Below the pieces are notes generated by a model, which did no database searches, was not told the origin of the DNA, and saw nothing but the letters and a program-made list of their open reading frames with translations. From positions 124,001-188,000 of the forward strand of contig NZ_AQQP01000003.1 of NCBI RefSeq assembly GCF_002210165.1: a stretch of DNA of 64,000 nucleotides, written 5' to 3'. The stretch is from Phaeobacter sp. 22II1-1F12B. GTDB taxonomy: Bacteria > Pseudomonadota > Alphaproteobacteria > Rhodobacterales > Rhodobacteraceae. This document shows positions 42,718-52,093 of the stretch, in pieces (within the stretch, counting starts at the first letter, position 1; each line of letters opens with the position of its first letter). A program made the translations under genes and the position numbers.

Positions 42718-43407
42718 CTAGCGGGCCGAAATCATGCCCGCAGCCACCAACTCGCCCAAAAGGCGCGAGCCCGTGCGCGAGGGATGCACATGGTCGATGA
42801 AGAAATGGCTTCGATCGCTCGGGTCGATCACTTTGCGCCCGTCCACGTAATAGGCACCCGGTGTCGCATCGGCAAAACGCTGCTGCCTCTCAGCAAGCCG
42901 GTCAAAGTTTTCCCCGCAGGCGTCAAAGGAATTCGGACGCTCGCTGCTGTTGTAATAGCCCATGATCATAATCTTGTGCCCGTTTTCAGCAATCGGGCGC
43001 AGGAAAGCAGGCATTGAGCCGCTGATACCGCTTTCAGAGATCATCGCGTCCAGCGTGTTTTCGCACCGCTTACAGCCGCATTCCCCCATAAGATCATTGG
43101 CGCCGCCGTTGAACAGAACCCATTCCCAATCGCCCGGCACGTATTGGGCGCGCACGTCGTAGCCTTCGGCGACCTGCTCGGGGTTGAGATTGCTGAACTT
43201 GGCGCCGGAAACCGACAGGTTGCGCGTTTTCAGCCCGGTGATTTCCTGAACCACGTCAGGCACGGCCGCGCCCTGCCTTCCGTTCCATGCCATGACACTG
43301 TCACCGATGGCGATGACCTGCGTATCGGGGCCGGGTTCCTGAACCTGGGTGCAAGCAGACAGGAAGACGATCAGAAACGCTATGAGACTCTTAAACTTCA
43401 ATACCAT
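42718..43407 (-). CDS. SGNH/GDSL-type hydrolase lipoprotein
   Basis: 229 residues. A lipobox (FLIVFLSACT; lipid-modified C19) marks it as a lipoprotein. The hydrolase core has block I IAIGDSVMAW (Ser 37), block III GGANDL and a C-terminal DHVHPSRTG with the catalytic Asp-x-x-His. Members are esterases or acyl-group hydrolases, some of them acting on peptidoglycan or polysaccharide acetyl groups. CGCKRCENT adds a Cys cluster between blocks. Substrate unknown. It lies about 95 bases upstream of lpd on the same strand. Confidence 0.8.
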   Translation of the reverse strand: MVLKFKSLIAFLIVFLSACTQVQEPGPDTQVIAIGDSVMAWNGRQGAAVPDVVQEITGLKTRNLSVSGAKFSNLNPEQVAEGYDVRAQYVPGDWEWVLFNGGANDLMGECGCKRCENTLDAMISESGISGSMPAFLRPIAENGHKIMIMGYYNSSERPNSFDACGENFDRLAERQQRFADATPGAYYVDGRKVIDPSDRSHFFIDHVHPSRTGSRLLGELVAAGMISAR

Positions 43408-43612
43408 TCACACGCTCTGTCTCGTTCAACGCCGCAGGCTGGTGGAGCGGCACACCCGTTAAGGCAGAACCACTCCGGCCACAGGATTTATCCAGCCTGC
43501 TTGCCGGATTCCAACGTGCTCCGGCGCAGGCGGGTTCCTGTAATTCCCGGTACAACCCCGCGTAGAAAACCCGAACCGCAGCCCGAGCATCGCGTAAGTC
43601 ACGGAAAAGCAA

Positions 43613-44191
43613 CTATTCTGCGGCCTGAAGTTCCCGCACCGTCTGACCGTAACCGCCGGACGAAACATATTCCGTTTCGGAACCAGTTGGCACGCGATCC
43701 AGTGCTTCGTTTCGATGTGGGAAACGACCGAACTGGCGGATCACCTGACGATGCGCCCGGGCATGCAGCAGGTTCGCCGCGCCGGTTTCGGGCATCCGCT
43801 CGCACAACAGGCGCACGCAACGGTCCTGATCGCTCAGGTTCTCGGAATGCATGAGAGGCAGGTAAAAGAACTGCCGCGCAGGTTCATCTATCCTGAGGTC
43901 CCAGTTCTTGGAAATCGACACTTTCGCCGCTGCCAGCGCCCATTTGTCGGTTGCAAAGGCAAGGTGCGAATTTCGGAACATGTTGCGGGGGAACTGATCC
44001 AGCAACACAATATAGGCCAAGGCGCCACTGGGATAGGTAAGCCAGAGAGAGTACTTGCCCTCACTCGCGCCTTCCCACATCGATTTGAACTTTTCTGTAA
44101 TGCGCGCGTCGAGGTCTTCGTCGACCTCGTACCATCCTTTTGGGCCTACATCGTCCAACCAGAAACTCAATACATCTTCAGGGCCAAGCAT
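43613..44191 (-). CDS. DUF924-family protein
   Basis: 192 residues. The family signatures are clear: DVLSFWLDDVGPKGWYEVDEDLDARI, GALAYIVLLDQFPRNMFRNSHLAFATD, FFYLPLMHSENLSDQDRCV and HRQVIRQFGRFPHRNEALDR. DUF924 proteins are all-helical and TPR-like, with no agreed function; the conserved His residues have been taken as possible metal or substrate ligands. Length is standard. It is single, between the SGNH lipoprotein and an MFS gene. Confidence 0.88.
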   Translation of the reverse strand: MLGPEDVLSFWLDDVGPKGWYEVDEDLDARITEKFKSMWEGASEGKYSLWLTYPSGALAYIVLLDQFPRNMFRNSHLAFATDKWALAAAKVSISKNWDLRIDEPARQFFYLPLMHSENLSDQDRCVRLLCERMPETGAANLLHARAHRQVIRQFGRFPHRNEALDRVPTGSETEYVSSGGYGQTVRELQAAE

Positions 44192-44299
44192 GGGTCCACT
44201 CCAGATCTGTTAAAACACCCTAATTCAATTCTGAGATTATTGACGATTTACACAAGTGTTACAGTAACAATTTGCGACAACCCCGACATAAATCCCAGT

Positions 44300-45565
44300 T
44301 CAGGAAGGGTTCTGTTCCTCTGTTTCGGTATCAATGGTGAATTCCTGCGCAATCTCGACAGCCATGGGCGTCGAGGCAGGCCACATCGGTGCGACGTTGC
44401 CAGCCTCTTCGACAGAAACAGAGGGGCGGACCGTGTTGCGGTAAAGCGCGTAGAGCGCCAGCGCCGCCAGAAGGACCACCAGAAGCAGGAAATACCCCGC
44501 CGGTCCAAAGATGCGATCCTCCATCAGCCAGCCGGTGATCAGCGGGCCAGAGACCGCACCGACCCCGTTGATGAACACCAGCCCGCCCGAAGCCGCGGCC
44601 ATATCCTCATGCTCAAGGAAGTCGTTGGTATGGGCGATCAGCAACGAATAAAGCGGGTTGGTCGTGCCGCCGATGACAAAGGCCGCGACCAGCAGAAAGA
44701 TGAACATGCCGCCGAACATCATCCCCAACAGCGAGGATATGGCCCCAAGCGCCGCAACGATGAAAATCAGAAAACGGCGATCCATCCGATCCGACAGCCA
44801 GCCCAGCGGGTACTGCATCAGCAGCGCGCCCACATAGAAGGTCCCGACAAAGATCGAGATCTGAGGCACGGTAAGGCCCGCTTTTGCCCCGTAAACCGCG
44901 CTCATCCCGAACTGGGCCGCAAAGACGCCGCCCAGCAGGAACATGCCGACACAGCCCAGCGGCGAGATGCGCATGATTTCGACCAGCGACTTGGGCTTGG
45001 TGGATTCGAAGGCCGGGGTCGGGCTGATCGACAGCAAAATCGGGGCGAAAGAGATCGAGATCAGCACCGAGGCGATGATAAAGGTTTCAAAGCCAGACGG
45101 ATCGGCCACGATCATCAGCGCCTGAGACAGCACCACGCCCAGCATCATGACGATCATATAGAGCGACAGCGCTTTGCCACGGTTGTCGTTGTCGGCGGCA
45201 TTGTTGAGCCAGCTTTCAGCGGTGACATACACGCCGGAAAAGCAGAACCCGATGACGATGCGGCCCAGCACCCAGTAGATCGGATGCGTGAGCAGCGGAT
45301 AAAGGATCATCACGCAGGAAATCAGCGAAGCCAGCGCCGCAAAGACGCGAACGTGACCGACGCGACGGATCATGTCGGGCGCCATGCGCGACCCGCCAAG
45401 GAAGCCGACGAAATAAGCGGACATCACGAAAGACAGCTCGAGTGTCGAAAAGCCCTCAAGGTCGCCGCGCACACCCAGCAGCGTCCCCTGCAGGCCGTTG
45501 CCGATCATCAGGAGCCCAAGCCCCAGCAACAGCGCCCATGCGCTCGACAATACCTGAAACATCAC
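44300..45565 (-). CDS. MFS transporter (UMF/YfcJ-like)
   Basis: 421 residues with about 12 membrane helices. MFS-type loops: MAPDMIRRVGHVRVFAALAS between helices 2 and 3, and LGWLSDRMDRRFLIF between 8 and 9. GRIVIGFCFSGVYVTAESWLNN resembles the TM4 region of the YcaD/UMF type MFS proteins. It ends in an acidic cytoplasmic tail (DTETEEQNPS). Substrate unknown. Not close enough to queA to count as an operon (150 bases). Confidence 0.83.
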   Translation of the reverse strand: MMFQVLSSAWALLLGLGLLMIGNGLQGTLLGVRGDLEGFSTLELSFVMSAYFVGFLGGSRMAPDMIRRVGHVRVFAALASLISCVMILYPLLTHPIYWVLGRIVIGFCFSGVYVTAESWLNNAADNDNRGKALSLYMIVMMLGVVLSQALMIVADPSGFETFIIASVLISISFAPILLSISPTPAFESTKPKSLVEIMRISPLGCVGMFLLGGVFAAQFGMSAVYGAKAGLTVPQISIFVGTFYVGALLMQYPLGWLSDRMDRRFLIFIVAALGAISSLLGMMFGGMFIFLLVAAFVIGGTTNPLYSLLIAHTNDFLEHEDMAAASGGLVFINGVGAVSGPLITGWLMEDRIFGPAGYFLLLVVLLAALALYALYRNTVRPSVSVEEAGNVAPMWPASTPMAVEIAQEFTIDTETEEQNPS

Positions 45566-45715
45566 ACACCTCTGCTACACGCGGGCTTTCCAGTGCCCCT
45601 TGTCCGACTCATCCGCGGGGAAATCCCCTTTGGCCGCGACATACCAAGTCACAGTAGCGCCGCAACCCCAGAACTGATCGCGCGGTTTCACCCGGCACAA
45701 CGGCGCGGATGACGG

Positions 45716-46765
45716 TCAGCGCGGGATCAAAAGCGAAGAGTCGCCATAGGAGAAAAACCTGTATCCGGTTTTGACCGCATGGTCGTAGATAACGCGCATT
45801 TCTTCATAACCGATCAACGCGGATACCAGCATGAGAAGCGTGGATTTCGGCAGGTGGAAATTCGTCATCAGCGCGTCGGTGACGTGAAACTTGAAACCGG
45901 GGTAGATGAAGATATCGGTCTCGCCCCGCCACGGCGCGATTTTGCCACCACGCGCCGCGCTTTCGATAAGGCGCAGCGCCGTCGTGCCGACCGGGATGAC
46001 GCGCCCGCCGCTCGCCCGCGTGGCGGCGATTTCGGCTGCGGCCTGTTCGCTGACCTCGCCCCATTCGGCATGCATCTTGTGGGTGGTCACATCCTCGACC
46101 TTGACCGGCAGGAAAGTGCCCGCACCCACATGCAGCGTCACATGGGTAAATTCCACGCCGCGCTCTTTCAGCTGCGCCAGCAAGGCGTCGTCAAAATGCA
46201 GCGAAGCGGTCGGCGCGGCAACCGCGCCGGGGACGCGCGCGAATACTGTCTGATAATCGGTCTTGTCCTGGGCATCCGCCGGTCGCTGCGAGGCGATATA
46301 GGGCGGCAGCGGCATCTGGCCGGCTTCTTCGAGCGCGGCGTCGAAATCGTCACCGGCAAGGTTGAACCTCACGATGCCCTGCCCGTCTTCGACCCCGATC
46401 AGCTCGGCCGAAAGGGCGTCGGTGAAATGGATCATCTCGCCGGGCCGGATCTTTTTCAGCGGCTTGATCAGCCCGGTCCAGCATCCATCGGCGCGCGGTT
46501 CAAGCAGCGTGAGTTCGATCCGCGCCGCCGTATCGCCCTGTGCGCCACTGCGACGCCGCTGACCCGTCAGCCGTGCGGGGATCACCTGCGTGTCGTTCAG
46601 CACCAGCCGGTCGCCCGGGCGTAGCCAGTCCGGTAAGTCGTGGACATGGGCGTCGTTGATTATTCCGCGATCGGCTACGAGCAGGCGCGCAGAGCTGCGC
46701 GGCACGGCGGGACGCAGGGCGATACGGTCATCGGGCAGGTCGAAATCGAAATCAGAAAGCTTCAT
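45716..46765 (-). CDS. queA: S-adenosylmethionine:tRNA ribosyltransferase-isomerase
   Basis: 349 residues. QueA adds the epoxycyclopentane ring from SAM to preQ1 in tRNA on the way to queuosine. Seen: [24 protein letters not shown], the [14 protein letters not shown] motif, PLPPYI, the [11 protein letters not shown] motif, [25 protein letters not shown], and [24 protein letters not shown] (family form). The length is normal. It stands 44 bases downstream of the AsmA-like gene on the same strand. Confidence 0.96.
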   Translation of the reverse strand: MKLSDFDFDLPDDRIALRPAVPRSSARLLVADRGIINDAHVHDLPDWLRPGDRLVLNDTQVIPARLTGQRRRSGAQGDTAARIELTLLEPRADGCWTGLIKPLKKIRPGEMIHFTDALSAELIGVEDGQGIVRFNLAGDDFDAALEEAGQMPLPPYIASQRPADAQDKTDYQTVFARVPGAVAAPTASLHFDDALLAQLKERGVEFTHVTLHVGAGTFLPVKVEDVTTHKMHAEWGEVSEQAAAEIAATRASGGRVIPVGTTALRLIESAARGGKIAPWRGETDIFIYPGFKFHVTDALMTNFHLPKSTLLMLVSALIGYEEMRVIYDHAVKTGYRFFSYGDSSLLIPR

Positions 46766-46809
46766 GACGCCGCGCTATAGGCCCTGTCGCGAGGATTGGC
46801 CACTGTCTC

Positions 46810-49800
46810 TTATCGTCCGCCCCCGGCCCCTTCGCCAAATCCGCCTGCGGGCGGTTTCGCAACCGGCGCGTTCCGGGTTGCCGGGGTGGTGCCGTCAGGC
46901 CGTGTCGGTGCAGGCGCGCGAAAGATTTCGCGGATCGCGCCGGGGGCCAGCGCCGACAGCGGGTTGACGCCGACTCTCGGGTCCGCCGCCGGTCCGGTCA
47001 GGGTAAAATTGAAGCCAAGCAGACCCTCGCCTTTGCGTGTCAGCACCGACCCGATGGAGTTCAGCAGGTAAACCGGCGAAATCACCCCCTGCATATTGAG
47101 CAGCGCATTGCGCACATCAAACGTCCCGTCCATCGAGATGCCGATCGACGGGCCCACCGCGCTGGACGAATACAGCGTGAGCTGCGATGGCCCGAGAAGA
47201 AACCGGGCATCGACTTCGGTGAACTGGATCCCCTGCCCGGTCATTTCGTCAAGCAGGCCGATGACGCTGATCGAATTGAGCAGCGCGGCAATCGCCGGGG
47301 CGTCCTCGACCCGCGTGTTCTCGACCCTTAGCTGGCCGTCGAAATAGCCGGGCTGGTCGGCTGGCACGAGGGTCAATTCGAAACTGCCGTCGCGCCCCTG
47401 TTTCAGGACGCCAGCGGAACGAAAGACTCCACCTGCGTCCTGCGACAAGAGCCGAAAAGCGCTGCGCCCCTTTTGCGGCACCACGCGCCCGGTCACCGCA
47501 GTGCCATCGTTTACCCGGCCCCGAAATTCGCCGTTCAACCCACCTGTCGTGCTGAAACTGCCGGAAAAGCCGGTCAGCGCCATGGTATCGGTAATCTGCA
47601 ACCGGTCGAGCGACACCTCCATCGGGCTGGAGGCCCCGCCACCACCGCCACCGCCAGAGCCGAACTGGGCGCTGCGCATATCAAGCGTCCCCCCGTAGAC
47701 CCGCAACATCGGCGCGGCCTCTCCGCGTCCGACGAGATCGGCGCGCACGTTCAGCCAGCCGCCCATCCGGACAGGATTGAAACTGACCCGTTCAAGATCT
47801 CCGTCGCCGGTCAGGCTGACCGATCCCTGCGCCGAAAGACCGGCGCTCTCGATGGACAGGCTTTCGACCTTTGGCGGTTGGCTCAGCGTAGCGGCAAGTG
47901 TCAGCTTTCCGGCCGTGTCCGGCCCCTTGCGCCAGCCGATCTGCGGCACCCGCAGATCTACCCCGACAAGCTCGGATTCCACGTTCAGCGCGGGCGACGT
48001 CTCGGGGGCAAAGTCGATGGTGAAACGGGCATCGCCCTGCCCCGACACAGTATCCTTTGGCAGCGCAATCCGGAACGTATCAAGCAGATCCTGCGACAGT
48101 TCGATATTGCCCTCGACACGGCTTGCCTTGGGGGCGCCCTTGCCGATGGGCTGACGCCAGGCGACCGTCGCGGGCACACCGTCAATCGCACCATCGCCGG
48201 AAATGTTGACCTGCCCCTGATCGCCGCGAATACGGAGCCTCTCTGCTTTCACAACATGCTCGGGCACCAGAACTGTGCTTTCGACCTGTTCGAGACTGCC
48301 GTCAAAGTGGAATTCCACCTCTTCGAAGGGTGTGCCTTTCTTGAGCGGGGTCGCCAGCGTACCGGTCAGGTCGATATTGCCCTTGGCAAGATCCACCGGG
48401 AGGGGCGTCTTGTCCATCACCGAAAGCGGAGGCCGGTTCAGAAGCGACAGGGCTGCGGTAATCGGCCCGCTGCCCCGGAACCGCACGATGCCAGGCGCCG
48501 ACTCGCGAATGCCGATGTCCGGAATGATAAAGGACGTCCCCGAGACATCTATCGCGCCGCCCTCGTCGGCGGTCACGATACCGGAGCTGGCCGTCGCGAC
48601 AAACCGGTTTTCTGCCAGCGTCGCCTGCCCCGAAGCGCCAGTCATCGTGGGCATATGGCGCTGGAACTTGACCTCGGCGTCTTGAAAATCGAAATCGACA
48701 TAGACATCCGGTTTCTGCTTTGGCTCGATCCTCAACGCGAGGTTCACATCTCGCAACAGGCCGCTGCGAACATTGTCCGTGACCCATTTGCGCGGCTTGG
48801 CGGCGGCACCGTCAGGCCAGATCTCGATCAGCCGTTCGGGCGTCATTTCGTTCAGATGGGCGTCCATCGCGATCTGCCAGCCCTTGCTGCCCGCCGCCAA
48901 ATGGCCCGACATGTTCAGCTCGCTCTCATCGTCACCGATCAGCAATTCGCCGAGTTGCAGGCGGAACGGGTCGAGTTCGAGACGAAAATCGGCGCTGGCC
49001 CCATCAATTTCCAGCGGCGTCTCATAAAGGTCGGCCGGTTGCAGCACCAGTTCGCTGAACCGGAACTGCCCCACCATTTCCTTGAGCACCTCGCCTTCGG
49101 CATTGCCCAGATAGGCGCGCCCCTCGGCAAGACCCGAGCCCCAGGCGCTCGATATAGAAAGTTCGTCGAATTCCAGAACCTGACCCGCCGGATCATAGGT
49201 GAAATAGCTGCGCGCCCCGTCAAAGGGGATCGGACGGGCCGAGTCATTGGGTTGCACCGCCCCGGCCCCGATCTGGAGCGTCGCCGACAGCGGCCCCAGC
49301 TTGCCCATCTCATCGACCTGCCCCCGCAACGCCCCCGAGATCGGCGCCCGCAAAACGCCCAGCCAGCCAAGCGCGACGCTTTGCGCCGCGATGTCGGGTG
49401 CGGCGATATCCCGGACTGAAATGCCGAAACGCGCGGCCACGTCACCGATCCGGCTGGTGAAATTCGCCTCGACCAGACCGGCCAGATCGCTGCCGCCCAG
49501 CAGACCCGCGCTGGAGGAAATCTGCAAATCGTCGCCATCGCGGTCCATCGACAACTGCCCGCCGTCCAGCGTCCATGCGCGGCCCTGAAACAAATCCTCG
49601 TAGCGCAGCGTGACCCCGTCGACGGAAACCGAGGTCAGGGCGCTCAGCTTTGGCTGGCGCAGGGTCTGGGCCCATGAATCGAGAAGCTGCGGCAGGTTGG
49701 CGGCGCTGCGGAACGGCGTCGCGCCATCCCCGAAGAGCAGCGCCATCTTGCCATCTGCATCGCGGCGCAGTGTCGCCAGCACGCCAGACAGGTAGATCCG

Positions 49801-50193
49801 TTTCGGCTGTACGCTGCCCTTGAGCAAGGGTCGCATGGCTAGGCTGGCCCCCATGCGGTTCAGCCTGACGATCTCGCGCCCGCTGCTGTCGCTGATGGCG
49901 GTGTTCTGCAGCCGGATCCGGGGCCGCCAGCCAGTGCCGAGCACGAATTCAAGCTCGTCGAAATCGATCTGGAGCGGGGCAAAATCCGCCTCGAAACGGT
50001 CCTCGATACGCTCCTGCACCCAGAGCGGCGCGCTCATCGTCCGGCCGATCATCATGTAGACGCCACCGGCGGCGACCGCCCCGAGCAGAACGATGAAGAC
50101 AAGCGAAATAAGACAGGCCTTCATGGCCAGTCTACGCTTGCGCCGGGTGCCGCGCGGCGGCGGCTCCGGTGAGTTCTGATCGCCCTCAGTCAC
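46810..50193 (-). CDS. AsmA/YhdP-like giant inner-membrane-anchored periplasmic protein
   Basis: 1127 residues. One N-terminal membrane helix (about residues 22-50, MKACLISLVFIVLLGAVAAGG) follows a basic start. The rest is repetitive beta, as in AsmA-like bridge proteins that carry phospholipid between the inner and outer membranes. A DUF3971-like central region and a C-terminal AsmA-like domain (LNMQGVISPVYLLNSIGSVLTRKGEGLLGFNFTLTG) match the YhdP group. The end is Pro/Gly/Ala-rich. A transport role is known for YhdP relatives; here it is inference. It is likely co-transcribed with queA. Confidence 0.85.
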   Translation of the reverse strand: MTEGDQNSPEPPPRGTRRKRRLAMKACLISLVFIVLLGAVAAGGVYMMIGRTMSAPLWVQERIEDRFEADFAPLQIDFDELEFVLGTGWRPRIRLQNTAISDSSGREIVRLNRMGASLAMRPLLKGSVQPKRIYLSGVLATLRRDADGKMALLFGDGATPFRSAANLPQLLDSWAQTLRQPKLSALTSVSVDGVTLRYEDLFQGRAWTLDGGQLSMDRDGDDLQISSSAGLLGGSDLAGLVEANFTSRIGDVAARFGISVRDIAAPDIAAQSVALGWLGVLRAPISGALRGQVDEMGKLGPLSATLQIGAGAVQPNDSARPIPFDGARSYFTYDPAGQVLEFDELSISSAWGSGLAEGRAYLGNAEGEVLKEMVGQFRFSELVLQPADLYETPLEIDGASADFRLELDPFRLQLGELLIGDDESELNMSGHLAAGSKGWQIAMDAHLNEMTPERLIEIWPDGAAAKPRKWVTDNVRSGLLRDVNLALRIEPKQKPDVYVDFDFQDAEVKFQRHMPTMTGASGQATLAENRFVATASSGIVTADEGGAIDVSGTSFIIPDIGIRESAPGIVRFRGSGPITAALSLLNRPPLSVMDKTPLPVDLAKGNIDLTGTLATPLKKGTPFEEVEFHFDGSLEQVESTVLVPEHVVKAERLRIRGDQGQVNISGDGAIDGVPATVAWRQPIGKGAPKASRVEGNIELSQDLLDTFRIALPKDTVSGQGDARFTIDFAPETSPALNVESELVGVDLRVPQIGWRKGPDTAGKLTLAATLSQPPKVESLSIESAGLSAQGSVSLTGDGDLERVSFNPVRMGGWLNVRADLVGRGEAAPMLRVYGGTLDMRSAQFGSGGGGGGGASSPMEVSLDRLQITDTMALTGFSGSFSTTGGLNGEFRGRVNDGTAVTGRVVPQKGRSAFRLLSQDAGGVFRSAGVLKQGRDGSFELTLVPADQPGYFDGQLRVENTRVEDAPAIAALLNSISVIGLLDEMTGQGIQFTEVDARFLLGPSQLTLYSSSAVGPSIGISMDGTFDVRNALLNMQGVISPVYLLNSIGSVLTRKGEGLLGFNFTLTGPAADPRVGVNPLSALAPGAIREIFRAPAPTRPDGTTPATRNAPVAKPPAGGFGEGAGGGR

Positions 50194-50291
50194 GATAGCG
50201 CAACCCGTTCATTTCCGCCTGCACGCCTTTATTGTCGCCGATAACACGTTATTATGAAATTCACATTTGTCCCAACTCGCGGAGCCATTCA

Positions 50292-50753
50292 ATGCCCGAC
50301 ATCAACGATCCCGCCCCTGATTTCACCCTGCCGCGGGATGGCGGCGGAACGGTCACACTGTCTGAGCTGCGCGGCACGCCTGTTGTGCTGTTCTTCTACC
50401 CCAAGGACAACACTCCGGGCTGCACCAAGGAATCCATCGGCTTTTCAAGCGAAATGCCAGCCTTTGAGGCCGCAGGCGCAAAGGTCTTCGGCATCTCGAA
50501 GGACAGCGTGAAAAAGCACGACAACTTTGTCGAAAAACATGCGCTGACCACCCCGCTATTGTCCGATGCCGAGGGCACGACCTGCGAGGATTATGGCGTC
50601 TGGAAAGAAAAGAAGATGTACGGCAAGACCTTCTGGGGGATCGAACGCTCGACTTTCCTGATCGGGGCGGATGGAATGATCAAACAGGTCTGGCCCAAGG
50701 TGAAGGTCGACGGCCATGTCGACGAAGTCCTTGCAGCCGTACGCGCCCTCTAG
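50292..50753 (+). CDS. bcp: Peroxiredoxin, BCP/PrxQ type
   Basis: 153 residues. It reduces peroxides with the peroxidatic C44 in NTPGCTKES. The resolving Cys found five residues later in many PrxQ proteins is Ile here (I49), so a 1-Cys or alternative resolving scheme (C98 in EGTTCEDYG is a candidate) is likely. The start at ATG 50292 has GGAG 7 bases upstream and gives the standard MPDINDPAPDFTLP; the upstream frame to 50232 is not family-like. Confidence 0.92.
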   Translation: MPDINDPAPDFTLPRDGGGTVTLSELRGTPVVLFFYPKDNTPGCTKESIGFSSEMPAFEAAGAKVFGISKDSVKKHDNFVEKHALTTPLLSDAEGTTCEDYGVWKEKKMYGKTFWGIERSTFLIGADGMIKQVWPKVKVDGHVDEVLAAVRAL

Positions 50754-50813
50754 GCATTTGCGCCAGCGGTCCACGGGACAGCGGTTAAAGCTTCTTTAGT
50801 CTTATGATGACAC

Positions 50814-50843
50814 CTTGCCATGCGGATCGACCGGCATGGCAAG
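50814..50843. repeat. 10-bp perfect hairpin upstream of response regulator
   Basis: CTTGCCATGC (50814-50823) pairs with GCATGGCAAG (50834-50843) across a 10-base loop. There is no T-run, and it lies 143 bases before the response-regulator start, beyond the bcp stop. Confidence 0.6.
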
Positions 50844-50985
50844 AATGTCGCTTCGCCGACAGGCGGGTTCTGGTCACCAACGTTCCGCGTCCAGTATCCT
50901 TTGGTCCGGCGATCTCTTTCCGCTGACCGAAGCTCACGCACCGCCACCGCGAAGAACTCCGGGCTGCTTTCGAAAAGGATTAGCC

Positions 50986-51720
50986 ATGGCCGCTTTGCAT
51001 GCGCCAGCTTCGATGAATGAAACCGCTATGGGAAACACGCCCCCCATGAGCGTCCTGTTCTTTGACGACGACCGGGTTGATCGGCTGCGCCTTGACCGGT
51101 GCTGTCGCAAGATCGGGTTGCAATTCACCGGCACGGATGCGGCAACGCTGGGCGAACTCAAGGACGCCATCGACAGGACATCCTTCAACCTGATCTTCCT
51201 TGACTATCACGTCGGCGGCGATACCGGCCTTGACGCGCTGGCGATGGTCAACGCCCACGCAAACCAGTCCGCCGCGACCCCGATCATGGCCACCAGCGTC
51301 GCCGAGCGCGACATCATCATCGAGGCCATGCGGGGTGGCTGCGTCGACTACCTCGTCAAAGATGAAATCGGCGAGGAGAGCATGAAGCGCGCCGTGCTGC
51401 TGGCCATTGAACGCAATTCCTGTGCGGCGACGCTCGCGAAGGAGAGAGCCGAACAGGCGCGCCTGGCCAAAGCGGTGGAATGCCTGTCAACGACGGCAGC
51501 CCCGGATCTGCGCCAACAGGTCGATGACCTGCTCGACCGTGTACAGGCGATTGGCGCGGCCAGCGACGGAGCCGATGAAACCCGTGAAAGCCTTGGGGCG
51601 CTGATCAAAACCATTCGAACCCTGTCTGCCGAAATGGCGGATATCCTCTCATGCCTCGGTAATTCGGGCGCCAATTCGCCCAACCCGGATGGAATTGATC
51701 GTGTTTCGCGACCGATCTGA
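50986..51720 (+). CDS. Response regulator with helical C-terminal output region
   Basis: 244 residues. REC domain at about 20-135: acidic pocket D27-D29, phosphoacceptor D73 (IFLDYHVGG), T103/S104 and K125 (YLVKDE). The C-terminal ~110 residues are helical, with Ala/Glu/Arg/Leu, and no DNA-binding or enzyme signature. Output may be protein contact. ATG 50986 is chosen because AAAAGGA stands 7 bases upstream; the frame extension upstream to 50815 is Arg/Pro-rich and overlaps the hairpin. No histidine kinase is next to it. Confidence 0.8.
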   Translation: MAALHAPASMNETAMGNTPPMSVLFFDDDRVDRLRLDRCCRKIGLQFTGTDAATLGELKDAIDRTSFNLIFLDYHVGGDTGLDALAMVNAHANQSAATPIMATSVAERDIIIEAMRGGCVDYLVKDEIGEESMKRAVLLAIERNSCAATLAKERAEQARLAKAVECLSTTAAPDLRQQVDDLLDRVQAIGAASDGADETRESLGALIKTIRTLSAEMADILSCLGNSGANSPNPDGIDRVSRPI

Positions 51721-52093
51721 TCAATTGCCACCACAGCCCGCCGCGCAATTCGTTTCAATGGCGCGCGTCTTGCACGGAAATTGTAAGTAACAATTCATTA
51801 ATACCGAATAATTCATTTAACCTGCATCGTTTCCAGCATTTCCGACGCCACTGCCTTGACGTGAAGACCTGCCCGAAAATGCGGCTGAACCACTTCGGTG
51901 GTTAACATGGCATTAAAACTCATGTCCTTGCATCTCGGCGGTTTTTTGCCAATTTGCTCAAATTTCGCGCTTACTTGCCAGTGTTGCCGCTTGGCCGCTT
52001 GCTCAACGCGGATCACGACGATATGCAATGGTCCGTGGTGCAGGCATTGGGGAATGCGCGCCAACCTGGGTGGGATGGGACAAGGAGCACAGC
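51721..52093. other. 373-base gene-free stretch upstream of M23 peptidase
   Basis: AT-rich in 51780-51830, with near-repeats AATTCATTAA and AATTCATTTA (51791-51819). The minus-strand frame at 51813-52112 has no support. The first part of the M23 frame (52028-52093) is probably not translated. No RNA gene seen. Confidence 0.45.

Noticed and set aside
43715-45712. 665-residue plus-strand open frame
   Set aside because: It covers DUF924 and the MFS gene on the other strand; composition is His/Arg/Gln-rich as expected for a shadow, without motifs.
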